DNA from: Streptomyces scabichelini
GTDB taxonomy: Bacteria > Actinomycetota > Actinomycetes > Streptomycetales > Streptomycetaceae
Direction: 5' to 3'
DNA: 36,647 nucleotides
NCBI RefSeq assembly: GCF_011045015.1
Contig: NZ_JAAKZY010000100.1
Location: 1 to 36,647 of the forward strand
The first letter of the stretch is position 1, and the number at the start of each line of letters is the position of its first letter. The notes under the pieces were generated by a model. It made no database searches and was not told where the DNA came from. It saw only the letters and a program-made list of their open reading frames with translations. The position numbers and the translations under genes were made by a program. Positions 6,964 through 15,026 of the stretch are shown piece after piece.

Positions 6964-8394
6964 TCAGCCCGTCCGTCGGATCAGCGCCAGATACATCGCG
7001 TCCGTCCCGTGCAGATGTGGCCACAGCTGTACGTCGGGGCCGTCGCCCAGAGCCGGTACGCCGGGCAACAGCGGCCGGGCGTCGATCAGTTCGGCCGAGC
7101 CTCCGTACCGCTTGAGGACGTCGTCGACGACCGCACGGGTCTCGGCGAGGTGCGGCGAGCAGGTGACGTATCCGACGACGCCACCGACCCGTACCGACTC
7201 CAGCGCCGTGCGCAACAGCCCGCGCTGCAGCGACGCGAAGCCGTCCAGGTCGTCGGGGCGGCGCCGCCAGCGCGCCTCGGGACGGCGGCGCAGGGCGCCA
7301 AGTCCCGTGCACGGCACGTCCATCAGCACGCGGTCGAAGACGCCGGGCCGCCACGGCGGACGCGTGCCGTCGGCGGCGATGACCTGGTACGGCCCCGGGT
7401 TCCCGGCGAGCGCCTTCGCCACGAGCCCGGCCCGGTGCGGCTGCTTCTCGGCGGCGAGCAGGACGGCCCCGCGTTCGGCGGCGAGCCCGGCGAGCAGCGC
7501 CGCCTTGCCGCCGGGACCGGCACAGCCGTCGAGCCACGCCTTGTCGGGCCCGTCGAGGGGCGCGCCCGCGAGGGCGAGCGCCACGAGCTGGCTGCCCTCG
7601 TCCTGCACGCCGGCCCGGCCTTCGCGTACGGCTTCGATGGCGCCCGGCTCGCCGCCCTCGGAGAGCCGCACGGCGTACGGCGACCAGCGCCCGGGCAACG
7701 CGGCCTCGTCACCGAGTCCGTCGAGCAGTTCCTCTGCCGTGGCGCGCCCGGGACGGGCGACCAGAGTCACCTCGGGCCGCTCGTTGTCGGCCTCGAGGAG
7801 GTCCTCGATCCCGGCGCGCCCGCCCCCGAGGGAGTCCCACAGCGCGGAGACGATCCACCGAGGGTGCGAGTGCACGATGGCGAGGTGGTCCTCGGGGTCT
7901 TCGTCGTACGGCGGTGCCACACGCTCCAGCCAGCCGTCGAGGTCGTGCTGCGTGACCTTCCTGAGGACGGCGTTGACGAACTTCGCCCGGCCGTCACCGA
8001 GTACGACCCGGGCGAGCTCGACGGAGGCGGACACGGCGGCATGGCTCGGAATCCGCGTTCCGAGCAACTGGTGCACACCGAGACTCAGCACGTCGAGCAC
8101 CGGAGGGTCGACCTCACGCAACGGCCGGTCCACGCAGGCCGCGATCACGGCGTCGTACGTCCCCTGCCACCGCAGCGTCCCGTACACCAACTCCGTGGCC
8201 AGCGCCGCGTCCCGCCCGTCGAAGTCCCCCTTCTCCCGCGCCTTCCGCAACAGCGGCGGCAGCACCAGATTCGCGTACGCATCCCGCTCGTCCACGGCCC
8301 GCAACGCCTCAAAGGCCAGCATCCGTACGGGATCCTTCTTCGGACGACGGTGAGGCTTGCCCTGCGGGCGACGACGACGGTCCTGCTCGTTCAC
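6964..8394 (-). CDS. rsmB: 16S rRNA m5C967 methyltransferase RsmB
   Basis: A 476-residue RsmB/Sun protein that methylates C5 of cytosine 967 (E. coli numbering) in 16S rRNA. The N-terminal NusB-like helical domain occupies roughly residues 25-160. The C-terminal Rossmann methyltransferase holds the SAM motif GCAGPGGKAALLAG, motif IV DVPCTGLGALRRRPEARWRR and the second catalytic cysteine in VTCSPH. The GTG at 8394 is chosen because the homology begins just after it and GGAG lies ten bases upstream. The frame stays open far upstream, but that part is low-complexity and resembles no protein I know. It lies downstream of fmt on the same strand, as in other Streptomyces, but with a 648-bp spacer. 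Confidence 0.92.
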   Translation of the reverse strand: MNEQDRRRRPQGKPHRRPKKDPVRMLAFEALRAVDERDAYANLVLPPLLRKAREKGDFDGRDAALATELVYGTLRWQGTYDAVIAACVDRPLREVDPPVLDVLSLGVHQLLGTRIPSHAAVSASVELARVVLGDGRAKFVNAVLRKVTQHDLDGWLERVAPPYDEDPEDHLAIVHSHPRWIVSALWDSLGGGRAGIEDLLEADNERPEVTLVARPGRATAEELLDGLGDEAALPGRWSPYAVRLSEGGEPGAIEAVREGRAGVQDEGSQLVALALAGAPLDGPDKAWLDGCAGPGGKAALLAGLAAERGAVLLAAEKQPHRAGLVAKALAGNPGPYQVIAADGTRPPWRPGVFDRVLMDVPCTGLGALRRRPEARWRRRPDDLDGFASLQRGLLRTALESVRVGGVVGYVTCSPHLAETRAVVDDVLKRYGGSAELIDARPLLPGVPALGDGPDVQLWPHLHGTDAMYLALIRRTG

Positions 8395-9042
8395 GTAAAA
8401 GGTGCTCCGGATCTTGGAAGGGTTACTCGTCAAGCGTACGTCGCGGGGGTGTGGCGGTGCGGGGCACGGGTGGAATGGCGTCGCGCTTCGGGCGGCTGCG
8501 GCGATCGGCTGACTGCGGCCGGGCGGCAACGAGCCCTCTTGACCGAGCAGCACCACCGAGACCACCTCGATGAGGACATCGAAAGCCGCAGCGGACGACG
8601 CCGACCAGACAACGGCAACCAATCCACACCGCGTTCCGACTGGACGCCTGCCGCCGCCTGCCGTCGGCCGGGGCCGGCCGGGGCAACCGCGGCACCGCGC
8701 CTGGGGGCGGCCGCGATCACTCTGCGCCGCTCCGGCGGCGGCACCGGCGACGGGCGCAACTCCCGGGCGGCTGTGCTCGACCGGCGCCGCCTGGGCATCC
8801 GCCGCCGAGCAGGATCGGCCGACCGGCCACTCCCTGAGCAGCGGGGGGTGGGTGATCGGGCGCCGCTGAGCGAGGTCGGTGGGCGGCACCGCGTCGGGCG
8901 GGGACCGCTCAGCCGCGCCGCGTCACGGCTAAGCGGCCTTGGTCAAGTCCGGGGCATCCCCGCGCCCCTTAAGGGGCGCGGGGAACTGCGCGACCAGCCA
9001 CGGACAGCCCGCACCTTTCGTACGGCACTTCCCGCGGAGCGC
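8395..9042. other. Long rsmB-fmt intergenic region
   Basis: No gene is supported in these 648 bp. Open frames on both strands have Arg/Pro/Gly-rich translations typical of non-coding GC-rich DNA. It contains the palindrome and dispersed repeat at 8957-9013 immediately after fmt. A minus-strand frame continuous with rsmB includes a short hydrophobic stretch (AAFDVLIEVVSVVLLG) that could be a remnant, but nothing else supports a gene. Confidence 0.4.
8957..9013 (+). repeat. Dispersed Streptomyces intergenic repeat with a perfect palindrome, copy 1
   Basis: The arms 8957-8970 and 8971-8984 form a perfect 14-bp palindrome with no loop bases in between. The right arm continues into GCGGGGAACTGCGCGAC and an AGCCAC block (to about 8999), then CGGACAGCCCGCA. 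The same core occurs in inverted orientation at 36541-36579. From memory this sequence recurs in intergenic regions of many Streptomyces genomes. It also sits just downstream of fmt and could act as its transcription terminator. Confidence 0.7.
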
Positions 9043-9975
9043 TCAGTCCCCGACCCGCTCGCCGGAGGCGATCCGTACCCCCCGCGCCCAGTCCGCGGCG
9101 CGCATCGGCTTTTTGCCCTGGGCCTGGACCCACAGGAGTTCGACGGCGTGCGAGCCGGTGCCGACGTACACGTTGTTCTTGGCGACGGCCAGCGCGCCCG
9201 GGGCAAGGTCCGTGCGCTCGGGCACGAGCGCGACCTGGATGAGCTTGAGCCGTTCACCGCGGAAGACGGTCCACGCGCCGGGCGCGGGCGTGCAGGCGCG
9301 TACGACACGGTCGACGCGCAGCGCGGGCGCGGCCCAGTCGATCTGCGCATCCTCGACGGTGATCTTCGGGGCGATCGTGACGCCATCCGCCGGCTGCGGT
9401 ACGGCCTTCAGCGTGCCGTCCGCGATCCCGTCCATGGTCGCGACGAGCAGCCCTGCGCCCGCGAAGGCGAGCCGGGTCAGCAGGTCCCCGCTGGTGTCGG
9501 TGGGCCGTACCTCCTCGGTGACGGTCCCATAGACGGGCCCGGAGTCGAGCCCCTCCTCGATCAGGAACGTGGACGCACCCGTCATCTCGTCCCCCGCCAT
9601 GACCGCGTGCTGCACGGGCGCCGCCCCGCGCCAGGCGGGCAGCAGCGAGAAGTGCAGATTGACCCAGCCGTGGGCGGGGATGTCGAGCGCGACCCGGGGC
9701 AACAGGGCCCCGTACGCGACGACGGGACAGCAATCGGGTTCGATCTCCCGCAGCCGCTCCAGGAAGTCCGGATCCCTCGGCTTCACCGGCTTCAGCACTT
9801 CGATCCCGGCCTCCTCCGCCCGCTCGGCCACCGGACTCGCAACCAGCCTCCGCCCCCGCCCGGCCGGCGCGTCGGGCCGCGTGACGACGGCGACCACCTC
9901 GTGCCGCCCGGAGGCGATCAGGGCATCCAGAGCGGGAACGGCAACCTCGGGGGTACCGGCGAAGACGAGCTTCAT
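9043..9975 (-). CDS. fmt: Methionyl-tRNA formyltransferase
   Basis: A 310-residue Fmt, which formylates initiator Met-tRNA with 10-formyltetrahydrofolate. The N-terminus MKLVFAGTPEVAVPAL, the catalytic region WVNLHFSLLPAWRGAAPVQH with the Asn and His of the active site, and the Asp in GLDSGPVYG are all present. A C-terminal OB-like domain follows (about 205-300). The ATG at 9975 matches the family start; an upstream in-frame start at 10017 would add 14 residues not seen in Fmt. No clear Shine-Dalgarno precedes 9975. A block of 21-bp tandem repeats lies about 85 bp upstream. Confidence 0.95.
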   Translation of the reverse strand: MKLVFAGTPEVAVPALDALIASGRHEVVAVVTRPDAPAGRGRRLVASPVAERAEEAGIEVLKPVKPRDPDFLERLREIEPDCCPVVAYGALLPRVALDIPAHGWVNLHFSLLPAWRGAAPVQHAVMAGDEMTGASTFLIEEGLDSGPVYGTVTEEVRPTDTSGDLLTRLAFAGAGLLVATMDGIADGTLKAVPQPADGVTIAPKITVEDAQIDWAAPALRVDRVVRACTPAPGAWTVFRGERLKLIQVALVPERTDLAPGALAVAKNNVYVGTGSHAVELLWVQAQGKKPMRAADWARGVRIASGERVGD

Positions 9976-10060
9976 GGGAAGGTTCGGGCCTCTCGGGCGA
10001 GGATTGGAAGCGGGCAACGCACAAGTCTATGGCGGCAGGACGCGAAGCTCCCACGCCCAC

Positions 10061-10188
10061 AGCGGGAAAGCCGCGCAGCACGACGGGAAAACCGCGAACC
10101 ACGGCGGGGAAACCGCGAACCACGGCGGGAAAGCCGCGAAGCGCGGCAGGGAAACCGCGAACCACGGCGGGAAAGCCGCCAACGGCGA
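10061..10188. repeat. Tandem repeat of about 21 bp, six units
   Basis: Six imperfect units of the form GGGAAAnCCGCGAACCACGGC begin near 10064, 10085, 10106, 10127, 10149 and 10169, so the period is 20 to 22 bases. The GGGAAA and CCGCGAA blocks are the most constant parts. Because the period is near a multiple of three, open frames across it give seven-residue repeats (GKPRTTA on the plus strand). I see no other evidence for coding. The block lies in the 460-bp gap between the divergent fmt and HTH-like genes, which otherwise holds nothing I recognise. Confidence 0.75.
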
Positions 10189-10435
10189 GCACCCCCACGG
10201 GAGACGCCCACCTCTCTCCCCACTGGAAACGGGCGGTGCGCGGGCGGGAGAGAAACCCCAGGCGAAGCCGAAGGCGAGCCGACAGCGCACCCCCACCCCG
10301 GGAGCGCACGCACAGCTCCACACGCCCCCACCCCGTGACCAGCGGAGCGCAAACGCGTTGGTCAAGAAAGAGTTGACCACAACGGGCCGCAGTCGCGGCC
10401 CGATCCTTTTCAACGCCGGTTCGAGAGGCTTGTTC

Positions 10436-10975
10436 ATGGCCGACCACGCAACCCACGACGCCCAGGCTCGGGCCAGCCTGCACTTGCTGGTGCGGGACAT
10501 CGAGCGGGTCCGCCGGCAGGTGGACGCACTGCGCACGCTCACCGCCCAGTTGGGCAACGTCTACCGCCCGCGCCGCTCCGGCCCGTCCACAGGCTTCGTC
10601 GTCTACGGAAGAGCCCCCGCCCCGACCGTCCGCCTCGCCCAGGAGCTGCGGGACAGTGTCGAGACCCTGGTCACGGCCGCCGTGGACTTCGACCGCTCAC
10701 TCGGTTTCTCGTGGGACGCGGTGGGCTCCGCACTCGGAGTCACAAAACAGGCGGTACACCGCCGTTACGGCGCACGCCGCGCCTCCGCCCAGGCCGCCGC
10801 CGAGGCCGAGCGCGCCACGGAACCGGCGGGCAACCGCGGGGTCGCCGTCAACGCCGGGATCCCCACGGTCCCAGCGGCCCGCTCCCTGCCGATGCCCACG
10901 CAGCCGACGGCCGGCAGCCCCGCCCTCCGCGACGAGGCAAGGCCGAGCGCTTTCCCGGGTCCGCGCAGCGGCTGA
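10436..10975 (+). CDS. Conserved hypothetical protein with HTH-like motif
   Basis: A 179-residue protein. Residues 1-60 are helical and charged, and residues 98-115 (WDAVGSALGVTKQAVHRRYG) read like a sigma-type or MarR-like helix-turn-helix. The C-terminal third is Ala/Pro-rich and probably disordered. The ATG at 10436 has GAGAGG eight bases upstream, a good site; the frame remains open further upstream but is repetitive there. A protein of this kind lies between fmt and priA in S. coelicolor as I recall, so it belongs to the conserved block. A DNA-binding role is inferred only from the helix-turn-helix-like segment. Confidence 0.8.
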   Translation: MADHATHDAQARASLHLLVRDIERVRRQVDALRTLTAQLGNVYRPRRSGPSTGFVVYGRAPAPTVRLAQELRDSVETLVTAAVDFDRSLGFSWDAVGSALGVTKQAVHRRYGARRASAQAAAEAERATEPAGNRGVAVNAGIPTVPAARSLPMPTQPTAGSPALRDEARPSAFPGPRSG

Positions 10976-11027
10976 CATCCTGGCGCCTACGCCCTGCGGC
11001 TGATACCCAGCTGACGCCCCATCCGCC

Positions 11028-11053
11028 TGCCTCCCGACGACCATCGGGAGGCA
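11028..11053. terminator. Hairpin between convergent genes (bidirectional terminator candidate)
   Basis: TGCCTCCCGA (11028-11037) and TCGGGAGGCA (11044-11053) form a perfect 10-bp stem with a six-base loop. It lies 52 bp after the HTH-like gene stop and downstream of priA on the other strand. There is no T-run, as is common for Streptomyces terminators. Confidence 0.6.
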
Positions 11054-11121
11054 GAGGCGCATCGCCAGGCAGACGAGCATCGACTCCTTACCGCACAGCT
11101 CCCATCTGCCGCAGCCACCGA

Positions 11122-11159
11122 CCACCAACCAGTTGGCTGGCGCAGCCACCAACCAGTTG
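11122..11159. repeat. 14-bp direct repeat downstream of priA
   Basis: CCACCAACCAGTTG occurs at 11122-11135 and again at 11146-11159, ten bases apart. The first copy also holds a small dyad CCAAC-CA-GTTGG (11126-11137). The function is unknown; it lies just before the priA stop at 11167. Confidence 0.5.
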
Positions 11160-11166
11160 CCCCCAC

Positions 11167-13314
11167 TCACCCGATATCCGGCGGATCAATCCGAACCCGC
11201 ACCACGTCATTCCCCCCCTGAGCCATCCGCGCCGCCTGCGCGGCTTTCAGGGCGGACGCCAGCGAGGCCCCGCTCCCCGGCGGCACCCGGATCAACGCCC
11301 GCTCCCAGCGCTCACCGACCGGCGGCGCCCCCGTACGCCGAGGCCGCCCCGCATCCGTGACGGGCAACGGCACCGGCCCCAACACCTCGGCATCGCCTGG
11401 CAGTTCGACCGCGGCGAAAAACCCGGCGAGGGCCTCCGCCGTACCGGACACGGCCGCCATCCGCGACACAGGCGGGAACCCCAGCTCGGCCCGCTCGGCC
11501 AGCTCACGGACCGCGTGCCCCACCGGATCCCAGCGCACCAGCGCCTGCACGGGCCGCAGCGTCGGCTCGGCCACGGCCACCACCGTCCCGCCGGCCTCCT
11601 GCTTCCGTACCAGCGCCGCCGCCCCGATCCAGCGCCGCAACGCATCCTCGCCCGCCCGCAGATCGGGCCGCCCCAGCATCGCCCAGCCGTCGAGCAGCAA
11701 CGCCGCCGCGTAACCGCCCTCGGCAACGGGCTCCGCCCCCGGCGTACTCACGACCAGCGCGGGCGCCCCCGGCACCGTGTCCAGCACTTGCTCACGCCCC
11801 GACGTCCGCACGGGCACCGCGGGAAACGCGCGCCCCAGTTCCTCGGCGGTCCGCCGCGCCCCCACGACCTGCGCCCGCAGCCGGAACCCACCACATTCGG
11901 GACAGTGCCAAGCCCCTTCGTCGCGTCCGCACCACCCACATCTCAAGCCACCGGCGTCCTGGCCTTCCAAGGGGCCGGCGCAATGCCGGCACCGTGCGGG
12001 CGCGCGGCACTGCGCACACGCCATCCGCGGTACGTAGCCACGCCGCGGCACCTGCACCAGCACAGGGCCGTGCCGCAGCCCTTCCCGTACGACCTGCCAG
12101 GCGAGCGTGGGCAGCCGCGCCGCACGGGCCGCCTCGTCCCGCGCGAGGTCCCCGTCGCTCACGGTCCGTACGAGGGGAGCCGCCGCCCGCACCTGCTCGC
12201 GGCCGGCGACGAGCGGCGCCGCCCATCCGCTCTCGACGAGCTGCGCGGCCTCGACGGTGCAGCTCCAACTGCCCAGCAGAAAGGCGCACTTGTCATGGGC
12301 GGCTCGCAGCAGCAGTACTTCCCGCGCGTGCGGCTGTGGTGCGTGCAGCTCGCTGTGGCTGTCGTCCCCGTCGTCCCAGATGGCGACGAGCCCCAGATTC
12401 CGTACGGGTGCGAACATGGCAGCCCGGGTCCCCACGACGGCCCGTACGGACCCTCGCCGCACCGCAAGCCACTGCCGATACCGCTTCTCGGGCCCGGCCT
12501 CGGCCGTCAGCACCGCGTGCCGCCCCTGCTCCAACAACGAGGTCAGCGCGGCGTCAACCCGGGAAACGGCTCGTCCGTCCGGTACGACGACCAGCGCGCC
12601 GCGCCCCGACGCGAGCGTCGCCGCGACAGCCCGCGCCAGCTCCTCGGCCCACGCGGGCCCTGGCAGCGCGTTCCACACGGCGCGCGGCGCCCCACCGGCC
12701 GCGAGCGACTCCAGAAAGGCCGCCCCACGCGCGTACCGCTCCCAGGACCCGGCCTCGGGGGCACCGGGCACCGGCAGCGGGGCGGGCGACGGCTTTCCCT
12801 CCGCCCGAGCGTTCCGGGGCGGCACGGCCAGTTGCAGCACATCGGCCAGACTCCCCGCGTACCGATCGGCCACAGCCCGGGCGAGCCCCAGCAACTCCTC
12901 ACTCAGCACGGGCTCGGGCGAAACGACCTGGGCCAGCGCGGCAAGGGGCCCCGAGTAATCGGACTCGGCAAGCCGCTCCACCAGAAACCCGTCGATCAGC
13001 CCCCCGCCTTCACGCCGCCCTTCCCGCACCCGATGCCGCCCGGCCCCGAACCGCACCCGCACCCGCACCCCGGGCTGCGCATCGGCGTCCAACTCCTCCG
13101 GAACGGCATAGTCGAAATACCGGTCAAGATGCAGCACCCCCTTGTCGACCAGCACCCGGGCCACCGGCCGCTCCTTGGCCAACGCGGCCCCCCGCCAAGT
13201 CCGCGGCTTGGCCCGCGGCGCCTTGGCCTTGCGCACACTCTCCCGAATAAGCGCAAGCTGCTCCGGCGGCACACCCCCCGCACCACCGTCACTACGCCCA
13301 TCCGTGCTGCTCAC
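11167..13314 (-). CDS. priA: PriA-like primosomal protein, helicase motifs degenerate
   Basis: A 715-residue protein aligned with PriA over its length. The N-terminal DNA-binding domain (VDKGVLHLDRYFDYAVPEEL) and the zinc-binding insert with eight cysteines (CAQCRAPARCRHC and CGWCGRDEGAWHCPEC) are clear. The ATPase motifs are not: the usual GVTGSGKT region reads ALPGPAW, and the DEEH box reads WDDGDD. This is the known actinobacterial form, thought to lack helicase activity while keeping a structural role in replication restart. The GTG at 13314 has AGGA eight bases upstream and a plausible N-terminus. GTG codons at 13344 and 13338, and the frame opening at 13515, are alternatives that would add low-complexity sequence. 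Confidence 0.9.
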   Translation of the reverse strand: MSSTDGRSDGGAGGVPPEQLALIRESVRKAKAPRAKPRTWRGAALAKERPVARVLVDKGVLHLDRYFDYAVPEELDADAQPGVRVRVRFGAGRHRVREGRREGGGLIDGFLVERLAESDYSGPLAALAQVVSPEPVLSEELLGLARAVADRYAGSLADVLQLAVPPRNARAEGKPSPAPLPVPGAPEAGSWERYARGAAFLESLAAGGAPRAVWNALPGPAWAEELARAVAATLASGRGALVVVPDGRAVSRVDAALTSLLEQGRHAVLTAEAGPEKRYRQWLAVRRGSVRAVVGTRAAMFAPVRNLGLVAIWDDGDDSHSELHAPQPHAREVLLLRAAHDKCAFLLGSWSCTVEAAQLVESGWAAPLVAGREQVRAAAPLVRTVSDGDLARDEAARAARLPTLAWQVVREGLRHGPVLVQVPRRGYVPRMACAQCRAPARCRHCAGPLEGQDAGGLRCGWCGRDEGAWHCPECGGFRLRAQVVGARRTAEELGRAFPAVPVRTSGREQVLDTVPGAPALVVSTPGAEPVAEGGYAAALLLDGWAMLGRPDLRAGEDALRRWIGAAALVRKQEAGGTVVAVAEPTLRPVQALVRWDPVGHAVRELAERAELGFPPVSRMAAVSGTAEALAGFFAAVELPGDAEVLGPVPLPVTDAGRPRRTGAPPVGERWERALIRVPPGSGASLASALKAAQAARMAQGGNDVVRVRIDPPDIG

Positions 13315-13611
13315 AGCAACATTCCTACCAGACGGCACTGACACCGCCCGGCCCCGAGTTCCCGGCTCCGACGGCTCGAACTCCGCCGGAGACCACTGGC
13401 GCGCGAACCCACAAGCCCGCCCCGTCGGCCATTTCCACCTCTGATCCGGCCTCCCCCACGGCTCGGCGTTGCACGTGCCCGCCGTCTCGGTATCAGAACC
13501 GGAAACGGGAAACACCGCCGACCACCTTGCTCACGCCCGTCGTGAGGACGACGCTGACGTGCGACGGCGGGCGTCCCGAGGCGTCGGCGGCCTCGGCATG
13601 AGGAGGTTCAC

Positions 13612-14985
13612 ATGCTGGAGCAGCCATCTGATTTCGGAACGGAGCTGCGTCGATTACGCATCGCCGCGGGACTCACTCTGACGCAGTTCGCGTCGTCGGT
13701 GCACTACAGCAAGAGTCAGATCAGCAAGGTCGAGACCGGGCACAAACGTCCGACGACCGAGTTGGCCCGGCTGTGCGACACCGCTCTCGGAGCAAATGGT
13801 GTCCTGGCCGCGCTGGTACCGGTCGACCGGGGACACCGCCGTGAACAGCTGCCATCGCATCCGGCCCTCGGCCCACCTCCACCCGACGAGCACGGGCCGC
13901 GCGCCCGCGACGAAACGGGAGTCATGCACGGGACACCGGACGACAGCATGCCGAACCACGCGGAGAGCACCCGGGGCCGTACCTGTTCCCCGGCCGACTG
14001 GCCACCGAGTCGCAGGCAGGTGATGGCAGTGGGCGCGGCCTCCGTTCTGGGAACGGGCGCCGCAAGTGGCCATGCCGCCGCCTTCGATGCCGGTGCGGGT
14101 CTGCTGGACGCCGCATGCGGCCTGTTCGACCACTTCCGGCGCATCGGTCAGTTGTCTCCGCCGGGCCTCGTCCTGCCTGCCCTGTCCGAGCAGACGCGTG
14201 CACTGTGCGACCTCGCGAAGCTGTCCAGCCCTCGTACGCGTACGAGCCTGTTCGCCCTCTCTGCGCGCTTCGCGGAGTTCGCCGGCTGGATGGCCCAGGA
14301 GGCGGGTGACGACGCGGCGGCCCTGCGCTGGACCGACCATGCGGTCGGACTGGCCGAAGCGGCCGGGGACACCGATCTCGCCTCCTACGCACTCGTACGC
14401 CAGGCCCTGATCACGTACTACAGCGCTGACGCGGACCGGACCATCGCCCTGGCCGAGGGGGCGTACGCCGATCGGCTTCCTCCCCGCATCCGGGGCCTGG
14501 CAGCCCAACGCGCGGCACAAGGGCATGCCCTGTCGGGAAACCACCGCGCAGCTCTGCGCAGTCTCGACCGGGCGCGTGACCTCCTGGCCGCCGACCGTCC
14601 CGACCCAACCGCTCCCGTGCTGGGGCCGAGCCACCTCAGCGACCCCGTCGCCATGGTGACCGGCTGGTGTCTGTTGGACCTGGGCAGGCCCCGGCAGGCC
14701 GCAGAGGTCTTCGACCACGCGTGCGGGCAGATTCCCGCGCACGCCCTGCGCACCCAGGCTCGCTACGGCGTCCGCCGCGCCCTGGCCCACGCCGTCGCAG
14801 GCGAGATCGACCGCGCCTGCGAGCTGACCGGGCAGCTGTTGCCGAGCGCCGCCTGCGTCGGTTCCGCGACCATCACCGCCGACCTCCGGCGGCTCGCCCG
14901 AAAGCTGTATCGCCATCCACGACACCCCGGCTTCCTGGCCATCTCGCCGCAGCTCACCGCCGTACTTGCACCGCCCGGCCCATAA
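13612..14985 (+). CDS. XRE-family helix-turn-helix regulator with TPR-like domain
   Basis: A 457-residue regulator. The N-terminal Cro/C1-type HTH covers about residues 8-63, with the core LTLTQFASSVHYSKSQISKV. A Pro/charged linker (75-135) leads to a short stretch RRQVMAVGAASVLGTGAA (about 138-155), a feature I recall from other Streptomyces XRE-TPR proteins; it could be mistaken for a twin-arginine signal, but the position after a DNA-binding domain makes export unlikely. The remaining 300 residues are Ala/Leu-rich helical repeats (for example AALRWTDHAVGLAEAAGD) like TPR. AGGAGG lies five bases before the ATG. Codon 15 is TTA, so translation should depend on the bldA tRNA. It starts the four-gene island and is divergent from priA; a role as its sensor or regulator is inferred. 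Confidence 0.88.
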   Translation: MLEQPSDFGTELRRLRIAAGLTLTQFASSVHYSKSQISKVETGHKRPTTELARLCDTALGANGVLAALVPVDRGHRREQLPSHPALGPPPPDEHGPRARDETGVMHGTPDDSMPNHAESTRGRTCSPADWPPSRRQVMAVGAASVLGTGAASGHAAAFDAGAGLLDAACGLFDHFRRIGQLSPPGLVLPALSEQTRALCDLAKLSSPRTRTSLFALSARFAEFAGWMAQEAGDDAAALRWTDHAVGLAEAAGDTDLASYALVRQALITYYSADADRTIALAEGAYADRLPPRIRGLAAQRAAQGHALSGNHRAALRSLDRARDLLAADRPDPTAPVLGPSHLSDPVAMVTGWCLLDLGRPRQAAEVFDHACGQIPAHALRTQARYGVRRALAHAVAGEIDRACELTGQLLPSAACVGSATITADLRRLARKLYRHPRHPGFLAISPQLTAVLAPPGP

Positions 14986-15026
14986 GCGTCGGACCGTCAT
15001 GCCCTCACCAGAAAGGCGGCATCGTC

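Noticed and set aside
6862..10338. Plus-strand open frame of 1158 residues opposite rsmB and fmt
   Set aside because: It is antisense to two well supported genes, its translation is Arg/Gly/Pro-rich without domains, and it lacks a ribosome site. It is a GC-skew artefact.
10029..10376. Plus-strand 115-residue frame made of GKPRTTA repeats
   Set aside because: The frame arises from the 21-bp tandem repeat; it has no good ribosome site and no conserved part beyond the repeat, so I list the repeat, not a gene.
13315..13611. Mobile element ends flanking the TIR island
   Set aside because: No transposase, integrase, tRNA gene or clear flanking direct repeat is visible at either end; only loose GC-rich inverted repeats are present near 13535-13575.
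13749..14100. Possible twin-arginine signal in the XRE regulator (RRQVMAVGAASVLG)
   Set aside because: The segment lies at residues 138-155 after a DNA-binding domain, not at the N-terminus, so export is not expected; similar segments occur in other Streptomyces XRE-TPR proteins.
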